Source: JAUVKT01 sp942491535 (lineage in GTDB: Bacteria > Bacteroidota > Bacteroidia > Bacteroidales > VadinHA17). Taken from it: DNA of 64,000 bases. The position numbers and the translations under genes were made by a program. Of the stretch, positions 35,446 through 45,062 are shown in pieces. The stretch is from positions 394,019 through 458,018 of the forward strand of contig CALOBV010000024.1 in assembly GCA_942491535.1 (NCBI GenBank), given 5' to 3'. How positions within the stretch are numbered: the first letter of the stretch is position 1; each line of letters starts with the position of its first letter. The notes below the pieces were generated by a model that did no database searches, was not told the origin of the DNA, and saw nothing but the letters and a program-made list of their open reading frames with translations.

Positions 35446-36186
35446 ATGCCCTACCGCCGATTGCCAAACACAGATGCCGCACGTATAAGAGCAATGAGAG
35501 AAGCCCTGAAGAAGGGGAAAGAATTGCCACCATTCAAATTAGCCTATTCCTCCTCATCATATGTAAGGTTACAGGCTTTCCTTCCCTCATTTGAAAATAT
35601 TTACCAGCTACAGAGGCAGTCAATGGCCAACCAGGTAAACAGCAGCAAAGCCTACCAGGATATTGTAAAGAAGGCAAGGACTTATGTCAATCACTTTCTT
35701 AAGGTAATGAACCTTGCTGTACAGAGAGGAGATATAAGAAAGGACACGCCTGAGTTTTTTGGTATGACAAACGGGAATTCTTCTCTTCCTACGCTAACGT
35801 CTGAAAAGGATGTAATTAAATGGGGTAAGACTATAATCGAAGGAGAGGCAAACAGATTAAGATCGGGAAGAACACCTGTTACAAATCCAACAATTGCAGT
35901 GGTTAAGGTTCATTTTGAAAAGTTTATGGATGCATGGCATTTTCAAAAAACTCTTCACAAAAGAACTTCAGATTATTCTCTCCAGATAGCCGAGATGCGC
36001 AAAGAGGCTGATAAGATCATTGTTTCTATATGGAATGAAGTTGAGGAGTCCTTCTCATCGATGAGCGAGGAGACTAAACGCCTTGAAGCTGAAAAATACG
36101 GACTGATTTATGTGTTCAGGAAAAGCGAGCTCAAAAAGAACGGTGAAGAGTTAAGCCTGCAGCGCAGTGTTATTTCACAGAATTAG
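35446..36186 (+). CDS. Hypothetical helical protein conserved in style with Bacteroidota
   Basis: A 246-residue, mostly helical, Lys/Arg-rich soluble protein starting MPYRRLPNTDAARIRAMRE. No signal peptide, membrane segment or catalytic motif was seen. Two halves with similar helical patterning (about 1-115 and 130-230) could be a repeat of one bundle. I do not recognise a named family. It converges on a CPBP protease gene with a 17-bp overlap. Confidence 0.7.
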   Translation: MPYRRLPNTDAARIRAMREALKKGKELPPFKLAYSSSSYVRLQAFLPSFENIYQLQRQSMANQVNSSKAYQDIVKKARTYVNHFLKVMNLAVQRGDIRKDTPEFFGMTNGNSSLPTLTSEKDVIKWGKTIIEGEANRLRSGRTPVTNPTIAVVKVHFEKFMDAWHFQKTLHKRTSDYSLQIAEMRKEADKIIVSIWNEVEESFSSMSEETKRLEAEKYGLIYVFRKSELKKNGEELSLQRSVISQN

Positions 36187-37102
36187 ACTCTTTCGACTGG
36201 TACCTGATTACAAGCATCAACAATACGGAAAGAATCAGTGGTATAAGGAAACTATATCCCTCACCACGAATAAAATCCTGAATTTCATTATTCATCTGCT
36301 CCCACCCAAACAGGTGGGCAACAATTACCGGCACAAGGTTATTTAAGAAATGAGCAAAAACAGGCAACCAGAGAGTCCCGCTCCAGTAAAATAAATATCC
36401 ATATACCAGGCCAAGCACCATACGTGGAACAAGCCCATAAAACTGAAGATGAAAAACACTGAACAGAAGGGCTGTAAATAATATCGCGATATGTGGCGAC
36501 TTAAAAATCCCTGTAAAGATATCCTGAAAAAGGCCTCTGAACAGAAATTCCTCGCCAAGTGCAGGTAGAATAGCGATTATAATAATATTAATAATCAAAG
36601 ATCCAATAGTTCCGGAATATATCAACCAGCCTGTAAGTTTAGCAGCTTCAGCCTCTTTCTGGCTCATCCAGGTCTCCAGTGGGCTCAGCCATGGAGGAAG
36701 GGTGAGTCTTGAATTCCAGATTCCCAGATCGCCGATAAAGGGTATCAGAACCATTGCAAGAAATAACACCAGCATTGCCTGAGCAGGGTCGGGAAATGAT
36801 TTTAATTTAAGGTAACCAGACATACTTCCTGTCATAAGGTAGGCTACACAAAGGCTGGGGATAAGGAAAATTGATATATGCTGGAATGCCTGTATAAACT
36901 TAATATATGCTCTTTGCGAGGAGCTTATTTCGAGCACTTCGGCATTTATATCAACTATCCCCATCCCGAATATTAGGCGGCCAGATAACATTGTCAAACT
37001 AAGCAATACAAGCGATACGAGCAGTATAATCATCAGAGCTACCAGTAGCTGAATAAATGGTTTCTGAGATTTCAGAGGTAATATTCCACCTGAATACTTC
37101 AT
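36170..37102 (-). CDS. CPBP-family intramembrane glutamic endopeptidase
   Basis: A 310-residue membrane protein with about eight helices. The diagnostic motif 1 is ALGEEFLFRGLFQ; further conserved residues are in SVFHLQFYG and PVFAHFLNN. These glutamyl endopeptidases (Rce1/Abi class) cleave within the membrane, but the substrate in bacteria is usually unknown. A second family member is at 40516-41436. Confidence 0.88.
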   Translation of the reverse strand: MKYSGGILPLKSQKPFIQLLVALMIILLVSLVLLSLTMLSGRLIFGMGIVDINAEVLEISSSQRAYIKFIQAFQHISIFLIPSLCVAYLMTGSMSGYLKLKSFPDPAQAMLVLFLAMVLIPFIGDLGIWNSRLTLPPWLSPLETWMSQKEAEAAKLTGWLIYSGTIGSLIINIIIIAILPALGEEFLFRGLFQDIFTGIFKSPHIAILFTALLFSVFHLQFYGLVPRMVLGLVYGYLFYWSGTLWLPVFAHFLNNLVPVIVAHLFGWEQMNNEIQDFIRGEGYSFLIPLILSVLLMLVIRYQSKESNSVK

Positions 37103-37156
37103 TTTGACTAATTTTGTCGAAGTTAATTATTAGATGCTTATTAAAAAAGTGAGTTT

Positions 37157-38173
37157 GTGAAGATTGGTTCTACAATACTGAGGGATAAACCTGTATTCCT
37201 TGCTCCTATGGAAGATATAACAGATCCATCATTCAGGAGTATCTGCAAGGAATATGGAGTTGATTTTATGTATACCGAATTTATTTCTTCTGACGGATTA
37301 ATAAGAGACGGAGCAAAAAGTCTAAAAAAGCTGGAGATTAATGATAGTGACAGGCCGATAGGAATCCAGCTATACGGCCATATTATTGATTCGATGGTTG
37401 ACGCGGCACGTCTTGCAGAAAAAGCACGGCCCGAGGTTATAGACATTAATTTTGGATGTCCGGTTAAAAAGATTGCCAAGCGGGGAGCCGGCTCAGGAAT
37501 GATGCGAAATGTGCCACTGATGGTAGAAATGACACGGGCCATTGTTGATGCAGTAAAAATTCCGGTAACGGTAAAGACCCGGCTGGGCTGGGATGAAGAG
37601 AGCAAAAATATTGTTGATATAGCAGAGAGGCTTCAGGATACAGGAATTGCGGCTCTGGCTATTCATGGACGTACCAGGTCGCAAATGTATAAAGGAAAAG
37701 CCGATTGGACACTGATAGGGGAAGTCAAGAATAATCCAAGAATAAATATTCCTATTATTGGCAATGGGGATATTGACTCTCCACATGTAGCAGCCGAGAT
37801 GTTTAAGAGGTATGGTGTTGATGCAATTATGGTAGGAAGAGCATCTGTAGGCCGCCCTTGGTTATTTAAGGAGATTCGACACTACCTTGATACGGGCGAT
37901 ATTCTCCCTGAGCCTACCCTGGGCGAAAAAGTTGCTCTCGCCAGGAAGCACCTGCTCAAATCAATTGAATATAAAGAGGGAGACAGGGGAATATATGAAA
38001 TGAGGCGTCACCTCTCAAATTATTTTAAAGGCCTGCCTTTTTTCAAGGAGACAAGACTAAAATTGCTTACTACCACCGATCCGGAGGAAATTAGTCACCT
38101 GCTGGATTATATTGAAGAAAAATGGGGTGATTATAATGAGAGCGACAAAACAAAAGGGGTTTATGGTATTTAA
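37157..38173 (+). CDS. dusB: tRNA-dihydrouridine synthase
   Basis: A 338-residue FMN enzyme that reduces uridines in the tRNA D-loop. The TIM-barrel starts APMEDITDPSFR, the catalytic Cys lies in NFGCPVKKI and the RNA-binding helical domain follows after about residue 240. The phosphate-binding GNGDI and MVGRASVGRPWLF segments are family-typical. The start is a GTG at 37157; no in-frame ATG is upstream. A -7-like TAATTTTG lies at 37109-37116. Confidence 0.93.
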   Translation: MKIGSTILRDKPVFLAPMEDITDPSFRSICKEYGVDFMYTEFISSDGLIRDGAKSLKKLEINDSDRPIGIQLYGHIIDSMVDAARLAEKARPEVIDINFGCPVKKIAKRGAGSGMMRNVPLMVEMTRAIVDAVKIPVTVKTRLGWDEESKNIVDIAERLQDTGIAALAIHGRTRSQMYKGKADWTLIGEVKNNPRINIPIIGNGDIDSPHVAAEMFKRYGVDAIMVGRASVGRPWLFKEIRHYLDTGDILPEPTLGEKVALARKHLLKSIEYKEGDRGIYEMRRHLSNYFKGLPFFKETRLKLLTTTDPEEISHLLDYIEEKWGDYNESDKTKGVYGI

Positions 38174-38226
38174 CCATTAACCCCTTCCTGAAAAGTAGTA
38201 TATTTGAATGTATTTAATACTGAGTG

Positions 38227-38270
38227 AAACCGGGATTGTCGACCCACAGGGTTGTAAATATCCCGGTTTT
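38227..38270 (+). terminator. Terminator of dusB
   Basis: AAACCGGGAT / ATCCCGGTTT form a 10-bp stem (38227-38236 and 38260-38269) around a 23-nt loop with its own small stem (ACCC / GGGT). A run of T follows on the plus strand. Confidence 0.75.
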
Positions 38271-38277
38271 TTTCAGT

Positions 38278-38775
38278 TTAATACCTCCATCCATAGCCGG
38301 CTCCACCACGTCCACGACCCGGGCGATCGACCCTGTTTCTTCCACGACCACCTCCCCAGTTAGCATATCCGCGTCCACCCCTTGGTGCACGATTATAAGC
38401 TCTTCCACCTCCACCTGCAGGTCCGGCAACAATATTTTCATTAAAATAAACTCTCTGCTCCTCTGTCAATATCTTTGATATTTTTTCAAGATGATTGTTT
38501 TGCTCAAGAGTCATTTTGGCTTTTATCTCATTTGCAGCTACAAGGTCAGGTGCGGCATAAAATTCTTCCCTCATCTGATCAATAACTTTTTGATGAGCTG
38601 CGTTATATTCGTTTATCTGTGTCTTCTGCACCTCGGTCAGACCAGGAATATCAAGGCACTGTCCGGCATAGGTCATCCTGTTATTGGTCCTCCTGAAATA
38701 TTGAGCATTTGACACGCTGGTGGCGGCAAAAAATAGCAAGGCCACCATTGCTGTTATTTTCAAACTGTTTTTCAT
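38278..38775 (-). CDS. Spy/CpxP-like periplasmic protein with Gly/Arg-rich tail
   Basis: 165 residues with a signal peptide (about 1-24, ending SNAQ). A helical region (about 40-120) has the LTEVQKTQI...LTEEQRVYF spacing seen in LTxxQ-type Spy/CpxP proteins. The last 45 residues are almost only Gly, Arg and aromatic residues (for example GGRGYANWGGGRGR). It is the last gene of the sigma/anti-sigma operon. A periplasmic chaperone or metal-sensor role is inferred from the family. Confidence 0.75.
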   Translation of the reverse strand: MKNSLKITAMVALLFFAATSVSNAQYFRRTNNRMTYAGQCLDIPGLTEVQKTQINEYNAAHQKVIDQMREEFYAAPDLVAANEIKAKMTLEQNNHLEKISKILTEEQRVYFNENIVAGPAGGGGRAYNRAPRGGRGYANWGGGRGRNRVDRPGRGRGGAGYGWRY

Positions 38776-38831
38776 AATTGTATATTTAATGTATTAATAA
38801 TGAGTCTGTTTAATTACTTTTTAATATTTTA

Positions 38832-39389
38832 TTATAATCCTGTTCTTCCTCTTCCTCTTCCACTTCCGGGTCCATTCTCCAGATATTGACGGCCTCTTCC
38901 CTGTCCGCCTCTTCCTCTTCCATAAATAACCCCCTCCGGGTCGAGCATATCTCTGAACATAAATTCCAGTCTTAAGCGTTGATTACTATCACATATTGAA
39001 TAGAGCTGGTAATAAAAATCTACTGTTTCCCTCTTTAGTTCACTGTGACGATCTCCGAATTCCTCTATAATGCTGTCAAGTTTATCTTTATCAGGATTAA
39101 CTGCCGACATCTCCTCAACAATCTGGTGTCTTAAGTCAGTCAGATCATTGGTAATTTTACCTGCCCTGGCATTATAATCTGAATTATACTCTTCTGCATC
39201 TGATTTCTGTTTCTCATCCAGACCAAGCTCACCCCAGAAGAAACTCATCCTGCTTTCCCTTGATTGAAGACCGACAGCTGTTTCTTCTGCTACTCCATTA
39301 TCCTTCTTAACACTAATCGAAATAATAGTGGCTATGTTAGTGCTGGCCAGAAAAAGGATAAGTATAAGATATATTGTTTTGCTTCTCAT
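38832..39389 (-). CDS. Spy/CpxP-like heavy-metal-sensor protein, membrane-anchored
   Basis: 185 residues with an N-terminal hydrophobic anchor (about 5-25), a helical core with WGELGLDEKQKSDAEEYNSD (about 50-70) and a long amphipathic stretch, then a Gly/Arg-rich tail (GRGRGGQGRGR, GSGRGRGRTGL). It resembles the periplasmic heavy-metal-sensor (CnrX/Spy) group. It lies 2 bp after the anti-sigma gene and 57 bp before its shorter relative. Confidence 0.75.
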   Translation of the reverse strand: MRSKTIYLILILFLASTNIATIISISVKKDNGVAEETAVGLQSRESRMSFFWGELGLDEKQKSDAEEYNSDYNARAGKITNDLTDLRHQIVEEMSAVNPDKDKLDSIIEEFGDRHSELKRETVDFYYQLYSICDSNQRLRLEFMFRDMLDPEGVIYGRGRGGQGRGRQYLENGPGSGRGRGRTGL

Positions 39390-39390
39390 A

Positions 39391-39819
39391 TCAGTCCTTG
39401 TTTGTTAAGAAGAAACCTTCAATTGTTTCCAGATGAATTTCATTTGTATAATAATATTCATTGGGTAAGTCGGCATATACCTCGGTATTATTTCCCGAAG
39501 AAAGTCCTGAAATAAATATGCCGGTAAAGATTCCAAATACAATAACTGCAGCAGCGACTAAGGGAATAAAAACAGACCTGTAGTTAAATACAGATTTATT
39601 ACTCTTCTTGACCCTGGCTAATATCTTATCGCTAAATCCCTGTGAAACATTAATGTTCCTCTCGGTTTCAAGCTGATCAAAGGCACCCTCAATAAAAGAA
39701 AACTGCGCTTTACATAACTCACAGGTGTCAATATGTGCTCTTAGCTGACTTTCTGTCTCCCTGTCGAGAGAACCTTCAGCCAGTTCGAACATATTAATAT
39801 TTACATCTTCGCAATTCAT
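39391..39819 (-). CDS. Anti-sigma factor with zinc-finger (zf-HC2) domain
   Basis: A 142-residue membrane anti-sigma factor. The N-terminal zinc-binding part has CEDVNINMFELAEGSL and HIDTCELC (H-x3-C-x2-C), and one transmembrane helix lies at about residues 86-106. The periplasmic tail is short. It would hold the ECF sigma factor encoded 49 bp upstream. Confidence 0.85.
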   Translation of the reverse strand: MNCEDVNINMFELAEGSLDRETESQLRAHIDTCELCKAQFSFIEGAFDQLETERNINVSQGFSDKILARVKKSNKSVFNYRSVFIPLVAAAVIVFGIFTGIFISGLSSGNNTEVYADLPNEYYYTNEIHLETIEGFFLTNKD

Positions 39820-39868
39820 AATTTATCTTTCTTCATTAGTTTGACACAATATTTTCATTAATCACTCG

Positions 39869-40450
39869 CTACTGGGTGAAATTTTTTTTAAAATATTCCA
39901 TAAGATTATCCTGAAGGTTCTTCTTCATCCTGAAAATAAGGGACTGAACGGATGAAAGTGACAGATCCATAACCCTTGAAATCTCTTCATACGAAAGTTC
40001 TTCATATTTCTGAAGAATAAATGCCGTTCTTTGATTATCAGGAAGTAAATTAATTGCCTGGCGCAATGCTTTTCTATGGTCTGAGGCAGTTATACCATCA
40101 TCTGCGCCTTCACCAGAGCTTGCACTTATCCCATCATTTATTTCCATATATTCAAGATGACTTCTTGACTTCAGCGATCTGATATGATTTAAGGATTTAT
40201 TAACAGCAACCCTGTAGAGCCAGGTCGAGAGACGTGCTTCTCCTCTTAAGGAAGAAGAAGATCTGAATAGTTGAATAAAAACATCCTGGGCAATATCCTC
40301 GGCATCCTCCTGGCTCCCGACAAAGCCCTTACAAACCCTGATAATGCTTTTTTGATACAACTCAATAATTTGCCTAAAAGCATCCTGGTCGCCCCTCTTC
40401 AAAGCAGCAATAAGTATATCTTCTTCCGATTTAAAATGCTCTTTTGTCAC
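39869..40450 (-). CDS. ECF RNA polymerase sigma factor (RpoE-type)
   Basis: 193 residues. Region 2 (about 20-90) has AEDIAQDVFIQLFR and TWLYRVAVNKSLNHIR; region 4 (about 125-185) has LPDNQRTAFILQKYEELSYEEI followed by a helix-turn-helix. It starts an operon with a zinc-finger anti-sigma factor and two Spy-like periplasmic proteins, which together look like an envelope- or metal-stress response. Confidence 0.93.
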   Translation of the reverse strand: MTKEHFKSEEDILIAALKRGDQDAFRQIIELYQKSIIRVCKGFVGSQEDAEDIAQDVFIQLFRSSSSLRGEARLSTWLYRVAVNKSLNHIRSLKSRSHLEYMEINDGISASSGEGADDGITASDHRKALRQAINLLPDNQRTAFILQKYEELSYEEISRVMDLSLSSVQSLIFRMKKNLQDNLMEYFKKNFTQ

Positions 40451-40515
40451 AAATAGTATTGTTCACCTAACTATAGCGTTAGACAACATGAAACAAAAAT
40501 AATTGCGCTTACATA

Positions 40516-41436
40516 TTAATCTTTATAAGCAAAAGATTCTCTGACCTTCCATTTATATATGATAAACAGAGTGCCTATAAATATGGCAGATAAAATAATC
40601 AGGTATAAATATTCTGACCATGGATGAACTGCCTGTTGTTCAAACATAGCTACTGTCTGGAGTGCTGAAGCCTTCTGGGTTACAAAAACCGACAGGAAAA
40701 TATTATTTGCAGCATGCGCTCCAATTGCAAGTTCAATACCGTTATCCAGCACCGAAATAATGCCAAACATTAGACCAAAGCTTATATATTGTGGCATCAT
40801 GGTAAGGAAGCCGAACTCCTTAATTTCAGGATTCATCACATGCATTAAACCGAATAAGATTGATGTAATCAAAAGAGGCAACCACTTATTTCGTGCAGAA
40901 ACACCAATACCCTGCATTAGATAACCCCTGAACAGGACTTCCTCAAAAGTAGTCTGAAAGGGCATTAGCAAAAGCGAAATTACAGCAAGTACAAATAAAC
41001 TTTTCCCTGTATTATGAAGTGTAAAGTTTGACGGATCAAGCTTCAGGCTAAGTACAAGGTAAACGGCCATAAGAAAAGCCCATAATAAAAAACTTATAAT
41101 AACCCTAGACCAGCGGCATGAAGAACCCCCATTTATCAACGACATAAAGGTTCTTCCATGCAATGGCTTCATCAATAAAAAAACCGTTAGCAAGCCAACT
41201 ATAAAAGGAATTACGATAAGTACAAGTGCCAGGTTCGGCTCAATCCCAAAAACCGACATGTCGGCAATGTTGTCAGATGCGGCTCCAATTAAAGACGGAT
41301 CGGCTGTTGCCTTTGCTACTATAGCCACTATCAATGGTATGGCACCTATAGTATTTGCAACTCCAAATGCTGCTATAAACATTACCAGGTACCTCCACCA
41401 GCTATTTTTACCTATTAGTGCTGATTCAAAAAACAT
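40516..41436 (-). CDS. CPBP-family intramembrane glutamic endopeptidase
   Basis: A 306-residue membrane protein with about eight helices and motif 1 as TTFEEVLFRGYLMQ. The other conserved residues lie in LFGLMHVMNPE and GAHAANNIF. It starts 11 bp after nadB and is probably cotranscribed with it. It is similar in type to the 36170-37102 protein but not a close copy. Confidence 0.88.
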   Translation of the reverse strand: MFFESALIGKNSWWRYLVMFIAAFGVANTIGAIPLIVAIVAKATADPSLIGAASDNIADMSVFGIEPNLALVLIVIPFIVGLLTVFLLMKPLHGRTFMSLINGGSSCRWSRVIISFLLWAFLMAVYLVLSLKLDPSNFTLHNTGKSLFVLAVISLLLMPFQTTFEEVLFRGYLMQGIGVSARNKWLPLLITSILFGLMHVMNPEIKEFGFLTMMPQYISFGLMFGIISVLDNGIELAIGAHAANNIFLSVFVTQKASALQTVAMFEQQAVHPWSEYLYLIILSAIFIGTLFIIYKWKVRESFAYKD

Positions 41437-41447
41437 ATTAAATAATT

Positions 41448-43028
41448 TTAAAACTCACCTCCTGCGCTTCGGGGGTGATCTATTGAATAATGCAAACCGA
41501 GGCTTTCCTTTCTGCTGCTTGCCATTTTTATAACCAGATAGCCAACATTAATAAGATTTCTCAGTTCAATAATTTTTCTGCTTATCAAAGATTTCTTGTA
41601 TAACTCTTCTGTCTCAATATATATTAGTTCAAGGCGTTTTAGCGCTCTCTCCAATCTAAGGTCAGATCTTACAATGCCAACATAGTTCGACATAATCATC
41701 TGCATCTCACGGTAGTTCTGGGTAACAAGCACCATTTCCTCGGGATGGTTTGCCCCTTTGAAATCCCAATCGGGAATATTTTCCTTATAACTAAGCTTAC
41801 TTATCCTGGACAATGAATCCTCAGCAGCCCGGTGTGCAAAGACCACAGCTTCGAGGAGAGAATTTGATGCAAGCCTGTTAGCCCCGTGTAAGCCGGTTGA
41901 TGCTACTTCTCCAATTGCATATAACCTGCTAACAGAACTTTCCCCGTTCTTATCAACCTTTATCCCACCACACAGATAATGTGCAGCCGGAACGACAGGA
42001 ATCATTTCCCTTGTAATATCTATTCCGAGGCTAAGACACTTACTTGTAATGTTAGGGAAACTATTCTTAAGGTCTTCAGGTTCAAGGTGTGTGCAGTCGA
42101 GATATACAAAGTCCTCTCCCCTTACTTTCATTTCATTATCGATAGCCCTTGCAACAATATCCCTGGGGGCTAGTGATCCCCGTGAATCGTATCTGTTCAT
42201 AAATTTCTCTCCAGAGCTATTGCGTAGCAGGGCACCATGACCCCTGAGGGCTTCAGTTATCAGAAATGACGGTCTCTGATCGGGATTATACAGTGAAGTA
42301 GGATGAAATTGAATAAATTCCATATTCTCGATAATACTCTTTGCCCTGTAAGCCATTGCAATTCCATCGCCTGTTGCAATTTCGGGGTTGGTGGTTGTCT
42401 GGTAAAGATTGCCTATCCCCCCCGTGGCAACAACGGTAACTTTCGATAATATTGTTTCAACCTTTCCGGAAGTTGTGTCGAATATATAGGCGCCATAGCA
42501 CTCTATTCCACCTATGTGACGCTTTACTATTTCTCCCATATGGTGTTGAGTAAGCAGGTCTATAGCAAAACAATGTTCGCGTACGCTAATATTGGAATGA
42601 GATTGCACCTTCTTGGCCAGAACATTTTGAATCTCTTCACCGGTTTTATCCTTATTATGCAATATACGGTGTTCAGAATGGCCACCTTCCCTGGCAAGGT
42701 CATATTTGCCGTCATCTCTTGTATCAAAACCAACCCCTAGATCTATCAACTCCTGTATTCTATCGGGTGCTTCGTTTACCACCATTCTTACAACTTCATG
42801 GTTACAAAACCCCGAACCGGCAACTATGGTATCTTCTATATGCTTCCCGAAAGAATCAGGTTTATACATCACTGATGCTATACCTCCCTGTGCATACCTT
42901 GTATTGCTCTCTGTTATTTCTGCCTTTGAAAGGATTATTACTTTGCCATGAGCTGCGGCTTTTAGGGCAAAAACCATTCCTGCAATACCCGATCCTATAA
43001 CTAAAAATTCTGCTTTTAAAGCCATCAA
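41448..43028 (-). CDS. nadB: L-aspartate oxidase
   Basis: A 526-residue flavoprotein that oxidises L-aspartate to iminoaspartate, the first step of de novo NAD synthesis. It has the FAD motif VIGSGIAGMVFA, the TRYAQGGIA segment, FHPTSLY and the GEVASTGLHGANRLASNSLLE block. The last marks it as NadB rather than a succinate dehydrogenase subunit. Neither nadA nor nadC is adjacent. Confidence 0.95.
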   Translation of the reverse strand: MMALKAEFLVIGSGIAGMVFALKAAAHGKVIILSKAEITESNTRYAQGGIASVMYKPDSFGKHIEDTIVAGSGFCNHEVVRMVVNEAPDRIQELIDLGVGFDTRDDGKYDLAREGGHSEHRILHNKDKTGEEIQNVLAKKVQSHSNISVREHCFAIDLLTQHHMGEIVKRHIGGIECYGAYIFDTTSGKVETILSKVTVVATGGIGNLYQTTTNPEIATGDGIAMAYRAKSIIENMEFIQFHPTSLYNPDQRPSFLITEALRGHGALLRNSSGEKFMNRYDSRGSLAPRDIVARAIDNEMKVRGEDFVYLDCTHLEPEDLKNSFPNITSKCLSLGIDITREMIPVVPAAHYLCGGIKVDKNGESSVSRLYAIGEVASTGLHGANRLASNSLLEAVVFAHRAAEDSLSRISKLSYKENIPDWDFKGANHPEEMVLVTQNYREMQMIMSNYVGIVRSDLRLERALKRLELIYIETEELYKKSLISRKIIELRNLINVGYLVIKMASSRKESLGLHYSIDHPRSAGGEF

Positions 43029-43092
43029 TAAAAATTACTGGATTAACAAACAAATATACAAAGATTAGAGTTCCCTTGCGCCTATTTCTAAA

Positions 43093-43123
43093 TTGTAAAA
43101 CCAAAGATTTTGGCTTACTTTTG
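43093..43123 (+). promoter_or_regulatory. Candidate glyQS promoter
   Basis: A -33 TTG (43093-43095) and a -7 TACTTTTG (43116-43123, consensus TAnnTTTG) are separated by 20 bp and end about 26 bp before the glyQS start. Confidence 0.5.
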
Positions 43124-43148
43124 CCTGACGCAATAAATATTACTAAAT

Positions 43149-44699
43149 ATGGCACAGGAAGATCTGTTTAAAAACCTTGTAGCACACTGCAAAGAGTACG
43201 GATATGTATTTCAATCCAGCGAAATATATGATGGCCTTGGAGCAGTATATGATTATGGCCAGTATGGTGTTGAACTAAAGAATAACATCAAGAAATACTG
43301 GTGGGACAGCATGGTTTTGCTTCATGAAAATGTTGTAGGCCTCGACTCAGCCATATTTATGCACCCAACTATCTGGAAGGCCTCAGGACATGTTGACGCA
43401 TTTAACGATCCGCTGATAGATAATAAGGATTCAAAAAAAAGATACAGGGCCGATATTTTAATAGAAGATCAGGTAGCCAAATTTGAAGCAAAAATAGACA
43501 AGGAAATTGCCAAGGCAAAGAAACGCTTTGGTGAAAGTTTTGATGAGAAGCAATTCAGGGAAACCAATCCCAGGGTTCTGGCTAACAAGGAGAAAATTGA
43601 TCTTATCAATGGTAGATTTGTAAAAGCACTTAACGACAATAACCTTGATGAGATTAAACAAATTATTCTTGATTACGAAATAGTATGCCCTGTTTCCGGA
43701 ACCAGAAACTGGACTGACGTAAGACAATTTAACCTTATGTTTGGTACCGAAATGGGATCCACAGCCGAAGGAGCCATGAAATTGTTTCTCAGGCCGGAAA
43801 CTGCCCAGGGGATTTTTGTAAACTTCCTGAATGTTCAGAAATCAGGCCGGATGAAAATTCCATTCGGTATTGCACAGATTGGTAAGGCTTTCAGAAATGA
43901 GATCGTTGCCAGACAGTTTATATTCAGGATGCGAGAGTTTGAGCAGATGGAAATGCAATACTTTGTGAAGCCAGGAACAGAGCTGGAATGGTTCGAAAAA
44001 TGGAAAGAAATCAGAATGAAATGGCATCAGAATCTGGGTTTCGGAGCAGAAAATTACCGTTTTCACGATCACGATAAGCTGGCTCATTACGCCAACGCTG
44101 CCAGCGACATAGAATTTAAGTTTCCATTTGGTTTCAAGGAAGTTGAAGGAATCCATTCTCGCACTGACTTCGACCTGAGTCAGCACCAGAAATACAGCGG
44201 CAAAAAGTTACAATTTTTTGACCCTGAGCAAAACGAATCATATGTGCCCTTTGTTGTAGAAACATCAATCGGGGTAGACAGGATGTTTCTGCAAATAATT
44301 TCAGCTTCTTACAAGCAGGAAGAAATTGTAAAAGAAGATGGTACATCTGACACCAGGGTTGTTTTGAAACTACCTGCAGTGCTTGCTCCTGTTAAACTGG
44401 CAGTAATGCCTCTTGTAAAGAAGGACGGTCTTCCTGAGATATCAAGAAAGATTATCGATAATCTTAAATTTGATTTTAACTGTCAGTACGACGAAAAAGA
44501 TTCTATTGGAAAGAGGTACCGCAGACAGGATGCTATAGGAACACCATTCTGTATAACTGTTGACCATCAAACCAAAGAAGACAATACTGTTACACTGAGA
44601 TATAGAGACACAATGGAACAGGAGAGACTTTCAATTGATGCTCTAAAAGATATTATCAAGGAAAAAGTTGATATAAGTATTTTGTTGAAGAGACTTTAG
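43149..44699 (+). CDS. glyQS: Glycyl-tRNA synthetase (GlyQS type)
   Basis: A 516-residue class II synthetase of the single-chain type. Motif 1-3 regions are present: GLGAVYDYGQYG, the motif-2 RNEIVARQFIFRMREFEQMEMQYF, and motif-3-like ETSIGVDRMF. The C-terminal anticodon-binding domain starts after LAPVKLAVMPLV. It charges tRNA-Gly. Its stop lies directly at the border of the 9-bp repeat array. Confidence 0.96.
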   Translation: MAQEDLFKNLVAHCKEYGYVFQSSEIYDGLGAVYDYGQYGVELKNNIKKYWWDSMVLLHENVVGLDSAIFMHPTIWKASGHVDAFNDPLIDNKDSKKRYRADILIEDQVAKFEAKIDKEIAKAKKRFGESFDEKQFRETNPRVLANKEKIDLINGRFVKALNDNNLDEIKQIILDYEIVCPVSGTRNWTDVRQFNLMFGTEMGSTAEGAMKLFLRPETAQGIFVNFLNVQKSGRMKIPFGIAQIGKAFRNEIVARQFIFRMREFEQMEMQYFVKPGTELEWFEKWKEIRMKWHQNLGFGAENYRFHDHDKLAHYANAASDIEFKFPFGFKEVEGIHSRTDFDLSQHQKYSGKKLQFFDPEQNESYVPFVVETSIGVDRMFLQIISASYKQEEIVKEDGTSDTRVVLKLPAVLAPVKLAVMPLVKKDGLPEISRKIIDNLKFDFNCQYDEKDSIGKRYRRQDAIGTPFCITVDHQTKEDNTVTLRYRDTMEQERLSIDALKDIIKEKVDISILLKRL

Positions 44700-45036
44700 A
44701 GAGGCGGTAGAAGCTGGAGAGGCGGTAGAGGCGGTAGAGCTGGAGAGGCGATAGGCTGTAGAGGCGGGAGAGGCGGTAGAGGCTTTAGAAGCTGGAGAGG
44801 CTGGTAAAAGCTGGAGAGGCGGTAGAAGCTTGAGAAGGCGGTAGAAGCTGGAGAGGCGGTAGAGGCGGGAGAGGCGGTAGAGGCTGGAGAGGCGGTAGAG
44901 GCTGGAGAGGCGGTAGAGGCTTTAGAAGCTGGAGAGGCGGTAGAGGCTGGAGAGGCGGTAGAGGCTGGAGAGGCGGTAGAGGCGGTAGAGGCGGTAGAGG
45001 CTGGAGAGGCTTTAGAGGCAGGAGAGGCTCGTTAAT
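44698..45036 (+). repeat. 9-bp-period tandem array (NNNAGAGGC), left flank of the four-helix-bundle unit
   Basis: About 37 imperfect copies of a 9-mer such as GGTAGAGGC, TGGAGAGGC and TTTAGAAGC fill the stretch from the glyQS stop to 30 bp before the four-helix-bundle start. A Pro/Leu-rich frame can be read on the other strand but is only the array. A short inverted stretch of the same 9-mer lies at 45421-45456. Confidence 0.9.
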
Positions 45037-45062
45037 ATTATGGTATAAAAACAAAAATTTAT

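Noticed and set aside
44785..45054. Pro/Leu-rich frame on the minus strand across the 9-bp array
   Set aside because: It is a by-product of a 9-base period that stays in frame; no protein features exist outside the array.
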